This document shows, piece after piece, positions 1 through 9,028 of a DNA stretch of 53,100 nucleotides. The first letter of the stretch is position 1. Every line of letters starts with the position of its first letter. The notes beneath the pieces were generated by a model, which saw only the letters and a list, made by a program, of their open reading frames with translations, searched no databases and was not told the origin of the DNA. Made by a program: the position numbers and the translations under genes. The stretch covers positions 1 through 53,100 of the forward strand of contig DASUSH010000030.1 of assembly GCA_036375215.1 (NCBI GenBank), given 5' to 3'. This DNA is from DASUSH01 sp036375215. Lineage in GTDB: Bacteria > Actinomycetota > Thermoleophilia > Solirubrobacterales > 70-9.

Positions 1-477
1 GAGGCCGCCCTCGGCTCGGGCTCGCCCGAGTGCGCCGAGAACCCCAACGACCCAGAGGACCTCGAGTCCGCCGCCGACGACGACTTCACCCAGGGCGCCT
101 TCGGCGAGCAGATCTGCGCCCTGCGCGACGGCCGGCCCTCGGTCGCCTTCCTGCGCGCCTACACGCCGGAACTCGTCGGCTGGCTCGACGACTTCAGCCA
201 CTCGGGCACGATCGACGCCAACGGCGGCATGGGCCGGATCTCGACCACGTTCAACTCGTTCTCCCCCTCCGCTCCTGACGTGCTGCCTGGCGTCCTGCCG
301 AACATCTTCCAAACCGGCGGGCCGCTGCAGCCCAACCAGGTCTTCGACGGGCTGACCACCGACCAGCGCCAGAAGTGCCCCGGCGCTAACGAGCGCGACC
401 CGGGCGACGGGTCGACGCCGTTCACGGAGAACGGGGAGCTCGACTGCGACCCGACCCAGGTGCCGCCCGGGCCATGA
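1..477 (+). CDS. MCE family protein, C-terminal part (first of six)
   Basis: The frame is open from the first base of the window and ends with TGA, so only the C-terminal 158 residues are present. No MCE domain is visible in this part. The assignment rests on five following MCE genes and on the Pro/Asp-rich tail typical of Mce C-termini. Its stop overlaps the next start (ATGA), so it is the first visible gene of the operon, in the MceA-like position. In characterised mce systems such proteins form a periplasmic lipid-carrying assembly with YrbE permeases, whose genes would lie upstream of this window. Confidence 0.75.
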   Translation, partial: EAALGSGSPECAENPNDPEDLESAADDDFTQGAFGEQICALRDGRPSVAFLRAYTPELVGWLDDFSHSGTIDANGGMGRISTTFNSFSPSAPDVLPGVLPNIFQTGGPLQPNQVFDGLTTDQRQKCPGANERDPGDGSTPFTENGELDCDPTQVPPGP

Positions 478-2246
478 GGCGGATCGCGGCCATCGCCCTC
501 GTCCTCTGCCTCGCCGGCGCGGCGCTCGCGACCGCGGGCGCGGGGGCGGACGACACCCACGAGTACAAGGTCGAGCTCGACAACGCCTTCGGGATCGTCG
601 AGGGCTCGCTGATCAAGATCGCCGGCGTCGAGGCCGGCCGCGTCACCGCGCTCGACATCAACGAGGACAAGCGCGCCGTGGTCTCGTTCACGACCACGGG
701 GGAGATCGGCGAGATCGGCGAGGACACCACCTGCTCGTCGGAGCCGCAGTCGCTGATCGCCGAGTACTTCATCGACTGCCAGCCCGCCGGGGACCCGCTG
801 CCCGAGGGCGGCACGATCCCGGTCGAGCAGGTGACCCAGACCGTCCAGCCCGACCTCGTCAACAACACGCTGCGCGAGCCCTTCAAGCGTCGGCTCCAGC
901 TGATCATCAACGAGTTCGGCACCGCGCTCGCCGGCAACCCGGAGAACCTGAACGCGGCGATCCGCCGCGGCGCGCCGGCGCTGCGCGAGCTCGAGCAGGT
1001 GCTCGACATCCTCGGTGACCAGAACCGGATCATCCGCGACCTGAACGAGGACTCGGACCGGGTCATCGGCCGCCTCGCCGACCGCCGCGACGACGTCGTC
1101 CGCTTCGTCCGGGAGGCGCGCGACACCGCGCAGGCCTCGGCCGGCCGCCGCGCCGACCTCTCGCGGAACTTCGAGATCCTCGACGACTTCCTGGCCGAGC
1201 TCGAGCCCACGCTCGCCGACACCGAGACCCTGGCGCGCGCGCAGACCCCGGTGCTCGCCGACCTGCGCGCCTCGGCTCCAGGCCTGAACACGCTCGCCCG
1301 CAACCTCCCCGGCTTCAACGAGGCCTCGCGCCTCTCGCTGAACGCCCTGGGTGAAGCCTCCGTGGTGGGTGAGCGCGCCCTCAAGAACGGCGACGACGAG
1401 ATCAAGCTCCTGCGCCGCGCCTTCAAGAACGCGCCGCGCAGCGTCGAGCTCCTCGACGACCTGATCGCGGACCTGCACGACCCGCGGCGCGCGGTCGAGA
1501 TCGACGCGCGCGCCGGGCGTGACACCGGCCGCAGCTCCTCGAAGCCGGGGACCAAGAACACGATGGGCTACACGGCCCTCGAGGGCCTCCTCAATTACGC
1601 CTACTACCAGTCGGGCGCGCTCAACCAGTTCGACGAGTACGGCCACCTCCTGCACTTCTCGCTCTACGGCGTGAACCAGTCCGGCGGGCCTTGCGGCGAG
1701 TACGCAACCGGTCGAGACCCGGATACCGGTGAGCCGGGCGTGCCCGCGGCCGACGGCGGCACGACGACCAACATCCTCGAGGCCGACCGCTGCGTCGCCT
1801 GGCTCGGCGACTCCGCGCCGGGAATCAACGAAGACCTCGGCCTGCCGCGCTACGACCCGTCGGTCTGCCCGGAGGGCACCGAGCCCGAGCGCGCCGCCGA
1901 GGAGCTCTGCGACCCGAACGTCGCGTCGAACCGTGACAGCGTCGCCAGCTTCAGCAGTCGCACGGACGCGGACGGCGACGGAGCCCCCGACGACGGATCC
2001 GCCGCGCCCGGGACGAGCACCCCGCCGGTCACCGGCGCGCCGATCCCGGGCCTGCCGGCCGCGCCCGGCGAGGCCGAGGACGTCCAGCACGGGCTCGAAG
2101 ACCTGCTCGGCCTGCCCGACGGCGCCAACCTCGACGACGTCGGCAAGGGCGATGGCGATGGCGGCAAGGGCGGCGAGAACGGCGGCGGCGGGCTCGGCGG
2201 CGGCTCGCCGGCGACCGACGAGCTGATGGAGTTCCTGTTCGGATGA
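474..2246 (+). CDS. MCE family protein (second of six)
   Basis: 590 residues. A hydrophobic signal segment (about residues 4-24) is followed by an MCE (mammalian cell entry, MlaD-like) domain at about 30-108, with the family pattern SLIKIAGVEAGRVTAL. A long, probably helical middle (about 140-335) carries repeated hydrophobic/Asp-Arg segments, as in Mce proteins that form a hydrophobic needle. The tail has an Asp-rich stretch (DADGDGAPDD) resembling a calcium-binding thrombospondin type 3 repeat, then a Gly-rich linker. ATG overlaps the preceding stop and the stop overlaps the next ATG, so translation is probably coupled. Likely role: lipid or sterol import across the envelope. The substrate cannot be read from sequence. 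Confidence 0.9.
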   Translation: MRRIAAIALVLCLAGAALATAGAGADDTHEYKVELDNAFGIVEGSLIKIAGVEAGRVTALDINEDKRAVVSFTTTGEIGEIGEDTTCSSEPQSLIAEYFIDCQPAGDPLPEGGTIPVEQVTQTVQPDLVNNTLREPFKRRLQLIINEFGTALAGNPENLNAAIRRGAPALRELEQVLDILGDQNRIIRDLNEDSDRVIGRLADRRDDVVRFVREARDTAQASAGRRADLSRNFEILDDFLAELEPTLADTETLARAQTPVLADLRASAPGLNTLARNLPGFNEASRLSLNALGEASVVGERALKNGDDEIKLLRRAFKNAPRSVELLDDLIADLHDPRRAVEIDARAGRDTGRSSSKPGTKNTMGYTALEGLLNYAYYQSGALNQFDEYGHLLHFSLYGVNQSGGPCGEYATGRDPDTGEPGVPAADGGTTTNILEADRCVAWLGDSAPGINEDLGLPRYDPSVCPEGTEPERAAEELCDPNVASNRDSVASFSSRTDADGDGAPDDGSAAPGTSTPPVTGAPIPGLPAAPGEAEDVQHGLEDLLGLPDGANLDDVGKGDGDGGKGGENGGGGLGGGSPATDELMEFLFG

Positions 2247-3901
2247 GGGGACGAAGCCCGATCCAGTCGCTCGCCGCCTCGCCGACGATGGTCGGCGCCG
2301 TCACGACCCTGATCGTGATCGTCGCCGTCTTCCTCGCCTACAACGCCAACAACGGCCTGCCGTTCGTGCCCGTCTATCGCGTCTCCGTCGAGGTCCCGAA
2401 CGCCGCCCGTCTCGTCGCCAACAACGAGGTCCGGATCGGCGGCAACCGGGTGGGCGTCGTCGAGTCGATCGAGGCCGTGCAGCCGACGGACGAGGAGGCG
2501 TCGGACCCGCCGAGCGAGGGCGAGGCCACCGACGAGGAGCGCTCCGGTGGCGAGAACCCGGATGAGGTCGTCGCCCAGCTCAACCTGAAGCTCGACAAGA
2601 CCGCGGAGCCGATCCCGACAGACTCGGTCTTCCGCGTCCGCTACCGCTCCTCCTTCGGCCTCAAGTACGTCGAGATCACCCGGGGCAACGCCGACGGCGC
2701 GCCCGAGGGCTACGTCTTCGACAACCCGCAGAACTTCGTCGCCCAGACCGAGTTCGACGACATCAACAACACCTTCGACTCCGAGACGCGCGAGAACAGC
2801 CGGACCAACCTCGTCGGCTTCGGCAGCGGCCTCGCCGGCCGCGGCGTCTCGCTCAACATCGCCTTCGAGGAGCTCAACCCGCTCTTCCGCAGCCTGAAGC
2901 CGGTCGCGGAGGCGCTGGCCGCGCCCGAGACCCGCTTCGCCCGCTTCTTCAAGGAGCTCGGCGACAACGCCTCGATCGTCGCCCCGGTCGCCGAGCAGCA
3001 GGCCGAGCTCTTCACCAACATGGCGATCACCTTCGCGGCGATCTCCGAGGACGTCGCCGCGCTCCAGGAGACCATCTCCGAAGGCCCGCCGACGCTGGAG
3101 ACGGGGATCCGCCTCCTTCCCCGCCAGCGCCCCTTCCTGCGTGACTTCACCAAGCTCTCCCGCCTGCTCGCGCCGGGGGTCAACGACCTGCGGCCGACCC
3201 TGCCCGTGCTCAACGAGGCGATCGACGTCGGGACCCCGGTCCTGCGCGAGTCGGTGGCTACGAACAACAAGCTGAAGGGCGTGCTGCGGGCGCTCAACCA
3301 GCTCGCCCAGCGCCCGTCGACGAAGGCGAGCCTGACCCGCCTGCGCGACCTCTTCGACAGCCTCCGCCCGCTCGCCGAGTACGTGAACCCCGTGCAGACG
3401 GTCTGCAACTACGCGACCTACTGGACGACCTTCATCCCGAACGCGCTCTCCGACCGCGACCAGGTCGGCTACAACCTGCGCCAGCAGCTGATCGGCCTGC
3501 CGAGCGGGGGCGTCAACGTCGCGTCCCCGGGGGGCAACGTCCAGCTCCCCGGCGCGGTGCAGGCGCCGCTCGCCGGCTACAGCGGGATCCAGGCGAACGC
3601 CAAGTCCGGCCTCGCCGACCCGGACGGGCCCGGCGTTTTCAAGCCGTACGAGTACCCGATCGTGCACGCCCCGGGCTTTTCCGGGCCGACCGGCCAGGCC
3701 GGCATCGACGGCGGCGACGACTGCCAGGGTGGCCAGACGGGCTACGCCCTCGGTGAGCTTCGCCGGCCGGGCCAGCCCGCCTCCAACCCGGGCTTCGCGC
3801 CGTCGAACCTGCCCGGCTCCCGCGGGCCGACCACGGTCTTCTGGAACCAGGACGGCACGCGCCGCCTGGTCGACACCCGAGTCGAATCGAGGGCCCCGTG
3901 A
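2243..3901 (+). CDS. MCE family protein (third of six)
   Basis: 552 residues. One membrane segment at about 15-33 is followed by an MCE domain (about 44-140, core NEVRIGGNRVGVVESI). An acidic low-complexity stretch of about 28 residues (81-108, rich in Glu, Asp, Ser) interrupts the MCE domain. The helical region extends to about residue 400, followed by a Gly/Pro-rich tail. Start and stop overlap both neighbours by four bases. Role inferred from family: subunit of a lipid-transfer MCE assembly anchored in the cell membrane. Confidence 0.9.
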   Translation: MRGRSPIQSLAASPTMVGAVTTLIVIVAVFLAYNANNGLPFVPVYRVSVEVPNAARLVANNEVRIGGNRVGVVESIEAVQPTDEEASDPPSEGEATDEERSGGENPDEVVAQLNLKLDKTAEPIPTDSVFRVRYRSSFGLKYVEITRGNADGAPEGYVFDNPQNFVAQTEFDDINNTFDSETRENSRTNLVGFGSGLAGRGVSLNIAFEELNPLFRSLKPVAEALAAPETRFARFFKELGDNASIVAPVAEQQAELFTNMAITFAAISEDVAALQETISEGPPTLETGIRLLPRQRPFLRDFTKLSRLLAPGVNDLRPTLPVLNEAIDVGTPVLRESVATNNKLKGVLRALNQLAQRPSTKASLTRLRDLFDSLRPLAEYVNPVQTVCNYATYWTTFIPNALSDRDQVGYNLRQQLIGLPSGGVNVASPGGNVQLPGAVQAPLAGYSGIQANAKSGLADPDGPGVFKPYEYPIVHAPGFSGPTGQAGIDGGDDCQGGQTGYALGELRRPGQPASNPGFAPSNLPGSRGPTTVFWNQDGTRRLVDTRVESRAP

Positions 3902-5670
3902 GGCCCGGCGCGCACAAGCGGCTGCCGAACTGGGGAATCGCGCTGATCGCGATCCTGCTGATCGCGATCGGGGTCGCGTGGGCGTTCACGAAGAAGCTTC
4001 CATGGTCGGACTCCTATGACGTCCAGGCGGTCTTCCCGTCCGCCCAGAACGTCCGCCTCGACTCGCCGGTGCGGATCGCCGGCGTCGACGTCGGCAAGGT
4101 CACCAAGGTCGAGCCGCTCGGTCCCGATGCCCAGGAGTTGGTCGAGGCGAGCGACGAGACCGAGGACACGACCGCGGCGGGGGACACCGCGTCGACAGAT
4201 CCGGAGTCGACGAGCGAGTCCGCAGCCGTGGTGACGATGGAGATCACCGACGAGGGACGCCCGATCAAGACCGACGCGACCTTCCGCCTGCTCCCGCGCC
4301 TCTTCCTCGAGGGCAACCTGTTCGTCGACGTGAAGCCCGGATCGCCCTCGGCGCCCGAGGCCGAGGAGGGCCACGCCTTCCCGCTCGACCAGACCTCGAA
4401 CTCGGTCCAGCTCGACCAGATCCTGACCACGCTGCAGGCCGACGTGCGCGAGCAGCTCCAGATCACGCTGGAGGAGTTCGGATCGGCGCTCGTCGACCAC
4501 GGAGGCGCCGAGGGCTTCCAGGAGCTCTACCGCTCCTCGCCGGGCGCCAACAAGTTCACCGCCCAGGTGAACGAGGCCTTCCTCGGTGAGAACCCGCACG
4601 ACCTCTCCGGCCTGATCCGCAACCTGGACAAGGTCGTGCGCGGGCTCGGCCGCAACGAGGAGGCGCTCAAGGACCTGGTCACGAACTTCCGCATCTTCTC
4701 CGGGTCGTTCGCCGCCGAGGACCAGGCGCTCGAGCAGGCCATCGTCGAGCTGCCGCTGGTCTTCGAGGAGGCGGACACCGCCCTGCCCGCGCTCAACCGC
4801 TCCTTCCCGCCCCTGCGCGCCTTCGCCCGCGAGGCGCTGCCTGGCACCCTGACGGCGCCCGACGCGCTCGACGCGGCGACGCCGCTCCTGCGCCAGGTGC
4901 GCCTGCTGGTCTCCGAGCGCGAGCTGCGCGGCCTCGTCCACGACCTCGACCCGACGGTCGAGCACCTCGCCCAGGTCTCCGAAGGCAGCCCGGAGACCTT
5001 CAACAAGCTGCGCACGTTCGCGAGCTGCTTCAACGAGGTGCTGATCCCGTGGCAGAACATGACCGTCCCCGCGCAGGGCCAGCCCGCCGTCGGCCGGGTC
5101 TACCAGGAGGCGGCCTACAGCCTCGTCGGGATCGCCGGCGAGAGCCGCTCGGGCGACGCCAACGGCCAGTACATCCGCACGCTCGGCGGCGGCGGCATCA
5201 ACACGCTGAACACCGGCGCCAGCACCCAGAACATCATCTTCTCCCCGAACCCCGCGGGCGGCACCGACCTCGTCGGCCTCGTCCCGTTCCCGATCCTCGG
5301 CGCCGAGCCGTCTATCAACGACTCGGTGAAGCCGAAGTTCGTCACCAACGAGGCCTGCGAGCGCCAGGAGCCGCCGAACCTCGCCACCGCGGCCGGCGGC
5401 ACGCCGGAGCAGCAGCCGGTCGGCGGCGGCGGGCTCCCGCTCCCGTTCACCAAGCTCATGGACGAGTTCCAGACGGTGGCGACGGACCTCGGCGCCGCCC
5501 AGGAGGCGAGCGCGAAGCACTCGACGACGAAGACCCGCAACGCCGAGTCGGACGCGCTCGACGCCTGGATCGAGTTCTCCGAGCAGTACACGGACCGCGC
5601 TACCGACGCGCTCACCGGCGGCGGCGGGGACGCGGCCGACGAGGAAGACGAAGGGAGCGAGGCTCGATGA
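3898..5670 (+). CDS. MCE family protein (fourth of six)
   Basis: 590 residues with a GTG start overlapping the upstream TGA (GTGA). A membrane segment spans about 12-30 and the MCE domain about 38-150 (core SPVRIAGVDVGKVTKV). Like its upstream neighbour it has an acidic Ser/Thr-rich insertion of about 33 residues (78-110) at the corresponding place in the MCE fold. The C-terminal part ends in Gly-rich and acidic segments. Part of the same lipid-transport operon. The next gene starts within its stop codon (ATGA). Confidence 0.9.
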   Translation: MRPGAHKRLPNWGIALIAILLIAIGVAWAFTKKLPWSDSYDVQAVFPSAQNVRLDSPVRIAGVDVGKVTKVEPLGPDAQELVEASDETEDTTAAGDTASTDPESTSESAAVVTMEITDEGRPIKTDATFRLLPRLFLEGNLFVDVKPGSPSAPEAEEGHAFPLDQTSNSVQLDQILTTLQADVREQLQITLEEFGSALVDHGGAEGFQELYRSSPGANKFTAQVNEAFLGENPHDLSGLIRNLDKVVRGLGRNEEALKDLVTNFRIFSGSFAAEDQALEQAIVELPLVFEEADTALPALNRSFPPLRAFAREALPGTLTAPDALDAATPLLRQVRLLVSERELRGLVHDLDPTVEHLAQVSEGSPETFNKLRTFASCFNEVLIPWQNMTVPAQGQPAVGRVYQEAAYSLVGIAGESRSGDANGQYIRTLGGGGINTLNTGASTQNIIFSPNPAGGTDLVGLVPFPILGAEPSINDSVKPKFVTNEACERQEPPNLATAAGGTPEQQPVGGGGLPLPFTKLMDEFQTVATDLGAAQEASAKHSTTKTRNAESDALDAWIEFSEQYTDRATDALTGGGGDAADEEDEGSEAR

Positions 5671-6995
5671 GGGCGGTCCGCGAACACCTGCGCGACTTCA
5701 TCGCGATCGCGGTCCTCCTCGTGGTCGCGGTCGGCATCAGCCTCTACATCCTCCAGAAGGAGCGGCTGCGGATCCCGGTCCTCGAGGAGAAGCCGTTCGA
5801 GATGAAGGCCGAGTTCTCCGACGCCGGCGCTGTCGTCGCCGGCCAGGGGCAGACGATCCGCGTCGCCGGCGTCCGCATCGGCGACGTCCAGGAGGTCGAG
5901 CTCGAGGAGGGCCACGCCGTCGTCACCTTCGCGATCGAGCGCGACGACCTGCCGATCTACAAGGACGCGACGATCCTCCTGCGCCCGCAGACCGGCCTCG
6001 AGGACATGTTCTTCCAGCTCGACCCGGGGAGCCGCGCGGCGGGCGAGGTCGAGGAGGGCGCCACCCTGCCGGTGTCGAACACCGCGCCCGACGTCGAGCT
6101 CAACGAGGTGCTCGAGTTCCTGGACGGCGACACCCAGGCGTACCTGCGCCTGCTCCTCGTCGGCGCCGGAAAGGGCCTCGACGGCCGCGCCCGCGACCTC
6201 GGCGAGCTGCTCGGCTCACTCGGGCCGATCAACCGCGACCTGGAGAAGCTCAACCGCAAGGTCGCCGAGCGGAAGGACAACCTCCGCAGCCTGGTCACCA
6301 ACTTCAACCGGCTCACCCTCACCGTCGGGCGCGCCGAGGACGACCTCGCCCAGCTCGTGACGAGCGCGAACGCCTCGCTCGGCGCGATCGCCGAGCAGGA
6401 CCTGAACGTGCAGCGCGCCGTCTCGCTGCTGCCCGGGACGCTGCGCCAGGCGCGGGAGACGCTCTCCGCGCTCACCCCGTTCGCGAACACCCTCGGCCCG
6501 ACGTTCAACGACCTGAGGCCGTTCGCCCGCGCCCTGCCCGAGCTGAACGCGTCGACCGAGCGCTTCGCGACCGAGGTCACGCCGGTCATCGAGAACGAGA
6601 TCCGCCCGTTCGTCCGCTCGGCGCGCAAGCCGGTGCCCGACCTGAACGTCGCCGCGAAGCGGATCGAGGAGACGAGCCCGCACCTGCGCGGCACACTCGG
6701 CGGCCTCAACAAGCTGCTCAACATGGCCGCCAACAACCCGGGCGGAGCCGAGCCGCCGTCGACGCCGAACCGCAACGAGGGCTACCTGTACTGGGCCGGC
6801 TGGCTCGGGCACAACTCGAACTCGGTGTTCTCGAACGCGGACGGCCACGGGCTCTACCGCCGCATCTACCTGACGGCCAGCTGCGCCAACATCGTGAACA
6901 TCCTCGGCAGCTCACCCGGGGCGCCGCTCGTGACGCCGTTCTCGCCGCTCGTCGCGGCGGGTGGACCCTGCGACCAGACAGGACCCCTTCCCTAA
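5667..6995 (+). CDS. MCE family protein (fifth of six)
   Basis: 442 residues. The ATG at 5667 lies in the ATGA overlap with the preceding gene. A longer open frame upstream is only a shadow of that gene. There is a membrane segment at about 11-28, an MCE domain at about 44-125 (core GQTIRVAGVRIGDVQEV) without the acidic insertion of the two preceding proteins, then a helical region to about 350. The C-terminus carries a YLYWAGWLGHN segment and conserved Cys residues. The stop overlaps the next gene as TAATG. Confidence 0.9.
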   Translation: MRAVREHLRDFIAIAVLLVVAVGISLYILQKERLRIPVLEEKPFEMKAEFSDAGAVVAGQGQTIRVAGVRIGDVQEVELEEGHAVVTFAIERDDLPIYKDATILLRPQTGLEDMFFQLDPGSRAAGEVEEGATLPVSNTAPDVELNEVLEFLDGDTQAYLRLLLVGAGKGLDGRARDLGELLGSLGPINRDLEKLNRKVAERKDNLRSLVTNFNRLTLTVGRAEDDLAQLVTSANASLGAIAEQDLNVQRAVSLLPGTLRQARETLSALTPFANTLGPTFNDLRPFARALPELNASTERFATEVTPVIENEIRPFVRSARKPVPDLNVAAKRIEETSPHLRGTLGGLNKLLNMAANNPGGAEPPSTPNRNEGYLYWAGWLGHNSNSVFSNADGHGLYRRIYLTASCANIVNILGSSPGAPLVTPFSPLVAAGGPCDQTGPLP

Positions 6996-8557
6996 TGCAG
7001 AAGCAAGCTCCGAGCATCGGACGCATCCTGGTCGCGCTCGGCTTCGCGCTCTCGTGCTTCGCGCTGCTCCTCTTCCTCTGGCTCGCCTTCGGTGGACCGG
7101 TGCCGCTGAAGCCCGAGAGCTATCGGATCACCGCCGACTTCCCCGAGGCGACCTCGCTCGCGGTCGAATCCGACGTGCGCATCGGCGGCGTATCGGTCGG
7201 CAAGGTGAAGGCCCTCGAGCTGGCGCCGGCGAACGAGCGAGTCGACGGCCAGGACGCGACCCGCGTCACGCTCGAGATCGAGCCGGACTTCGCGCCGATC
7301 TCAGAGGACGCGCGCGCGATCCTGCGCGCGAAGACGCTGCTGGGCGAGACCTTCGTCGAGCTCACCTCCGGCTCGGAGCCGGCCGACGACTCGGTGCCGG
7401 TCTCGGTTGGCGCCGCCGCCAACGTCTCCGACGCCGAGGCGGCCTCGGTCGAGACGATTCCGGAGGGTGGCCACCTCTCGAACTCCCAGGTCGAGAACGC
7501 GACCCAGATCGACGAGATCTTCAACGCCCTCGACGAGGAGACGCGGCGCTCGTTCCAGCGCTGGCAGGCGAACGCCGCGGTCGCGATCCAGGATCGTGGG
7601 CTCGACCTGAACGACGCCCTGGGCAACCTCGGGCCGTTCATCAGCGACTCCTCGGCGGTCCTCGAGACGCTGAATCGCCAGAAGGCGGCGCTGAAGGGCC
7701 TGGTGCGCGACACCGGGACCGTCTTCGAGGCGCTCACGGCGCGCGACCAGGAGCTCGCGAGCGTGATCACCAACTCGAACGAGACCTTCGACGCGCTCGC
7801 GACCCAGGAGCGCTCGCTCGCCGAGATCTTCCAGATCCTCCCGACCTTCCAGCGCGAGACGCGGCTCACCTTCGAGCGCCTCGACCAGTTCCAGGAGAAC
7901 ACGCACCCGCTGGTCCGGGACCTGATCCCGGTCGCCCGCGACCTGAGCCCGACGCTGGCCTCGATCCGCGAGCTCTCGCCGAACCTGCGCAGCCTCTTCT
8001 TCGACCTGGACGAGCTGAACAAGGCCGCGAAGAAGGGCCTGCCGGCGACGCGGAAGTACCTCGAGGGCTTCGGGCCGCTCTTCGACCAGGTCGATCCATC
8101 GCTCGCGGAGCTCAACCCGATCATCTCCTACCTGACCTATTTCCGCAGCTTCATCGGCGACTTCTTCGCGGGCCCGCCCGCGGGCCTCGCGGGCAACTTC
8201 GTCCCGCTCGAGGGTCAGCCCGCGCCGCGCCGGGGCCTCCGCCAGCTCAGCTACCTGAGCGCGGAGGCGCTCGCGATCTACCCGACCCGCTCGTCCACCA
8301 ACCGCGGCAACGGCTACATCGAGCCGGATTCGCTCGACGCGACCGCCGCGGCCGCCGGCATCTTCAAGAACTTCGACTGCAAGAACCTCGACTACACGCA
8401 GTCGAGCCAGAACCCCGACGAGGATCCGACGACGAAGGCCAACCCGGCGCCCGGCCTGCCTCCGGTCGACGTCGCCTTCGCCCCCTGCATCATCAAGGAG
8501 GACTTCTCCGAAGAATTCGGCGGCGGCCGCGCACCCAACCTGTTCGCCGACCCCTAG
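6995..8557 (+). CDS. MCE family protein (sixth of six)
   Basis: 520 residues. A membrane segment at about 13-31 is followed by an MCE domain at about 43-130 (core SDVRIGGVSVGKVKAL). A long helical region follows, then a Pro/Cys-containing tail. It completes a six-protein MceA-F-like set, the canonical number per mce locus in actinobacteria. The next gene follows after 49 bases with its own ribosome binding site. Confidence 0.9.
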   Translation: MQKQAPSIGRILVALGFALSCFALLLFLWLAFGGPVPLKPESYRITADFPEATSLAVESDVRIGGVSVGKVKALELAPANERVDGQDATRVTLEIEPDFAPISEDARAILRAKTLLGETFVELTSGSEPADDSVPVSVGAAANVSDAEAASVETIPEGGHLSNSQVENATQIDEIFNALDEETRRSFQRWQANAAVAIQDRGLDLNDALGNLGPFISDSSAVLETLNRQKAALKGLVRDTGTVFEALTARDQELASVITNSNETFDALATQERSLAEIFQILPTFQRETRLTFERLDQFQENTHPLVRDLIPVARDLSPTLASIRELSPNLRSLFFDLDELNKAAKKGLPATRKYLEGFGPLFDQVDPSLAELNPIISYLTYFRSFIGDFFAGPPAGLAGNFVPLEGQPAPRRGLRQLSYLSAEALAIYPTRSSTNRGNGYIEPDSLDATAAAAGIFKNFDCKNLDYTQSSQNPDEDPTTKANPAPGLPPVDVAFAPCIIKEDFSEEFGGGRAPNLFADP

Positions 8558-8606
8558 GCCCTCTCCCGCATAGGATCGGCCTCCCACGAACGAGGAGAGG
8601 CAGCAG

Positions 8607-9023
8607 TTGGCGTACTTCAAGGATGCAGACGAGGTCTACGCGACGATCGGCAAGCTGTTCGTCGACATCGCGGAGGACGAGGAGCTGGCGCCGAAGTTCC
8701 GCAAGGCGAACACGATCGTCCGCTACGAGTACCGCGAGCCCGACTCGGCGGTGACGGTCCGGCTCCAGGAGGGCCAGCCCGGCGACGTCGACTTCGGCGA
8801 GTCCGACATGGAGCCCGAGGTGACGATGTCGATGGAGGCGGACACCGCGCACAGGTTCTGGCTCGGCAAGGTGAACGTCACGGTCGCGCTCGCCCGTGGC
8901 CAGATCAAGGCGAAGGGCCCGGTCGCGAAGATCCTCAAGCTGGTCCCGCTGACGAAGCCCATCTTCCCCCGCTACAAGGCCCTGCTCGAGGCGCAGGGCC
9001 GCGGGGACCTCGTCGACGTCTAG
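8607..9023 (+). CDS. SCP2 sterol-binding domain protein
   Basis: 138 residues with a TTG start. A strong Shine-Dalgarno sequence (GAGGAGAGG, about 8591-8600) sits just upstream and decides this start. Almost the whole protein matches a stand-alone SCP2-like fold: a charged N-terminal helix, a beta segment around YEYREPDSAVTVRL, and the C-terminal KVNVTVALARGQIKAKGPVAKILKL segment forming the lipid-tunnel wall. Such proteins bind acyl chains or sterols in the cytosol. Its place directly after the mce genes suggests it receives or hands on the imported lipid, which is inference. Confidence 0.8.
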   Translation: MAYFKDADEVYATIGKLFVDIAEDEELAPKFRKANTIVRYEYREPDSAVTVRLQEGQPGDVDFGESDMEPEVTMSMEADTAHRFWLGKVNVTVALARGQIKAKGPVAKILKLVPLTKPIFPRYKALLEAQGRGDLVDV

Positions 9024-9028
9024 CCGCG

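Noticed and set aside
3742..5520. Long minus-strand frame over the mce genes (also 1850-3667)
   Set aside because: Antisense shadows of MCE genes with codon-position mirror composition. The plus-strand genes have clear domains and coupled starts.
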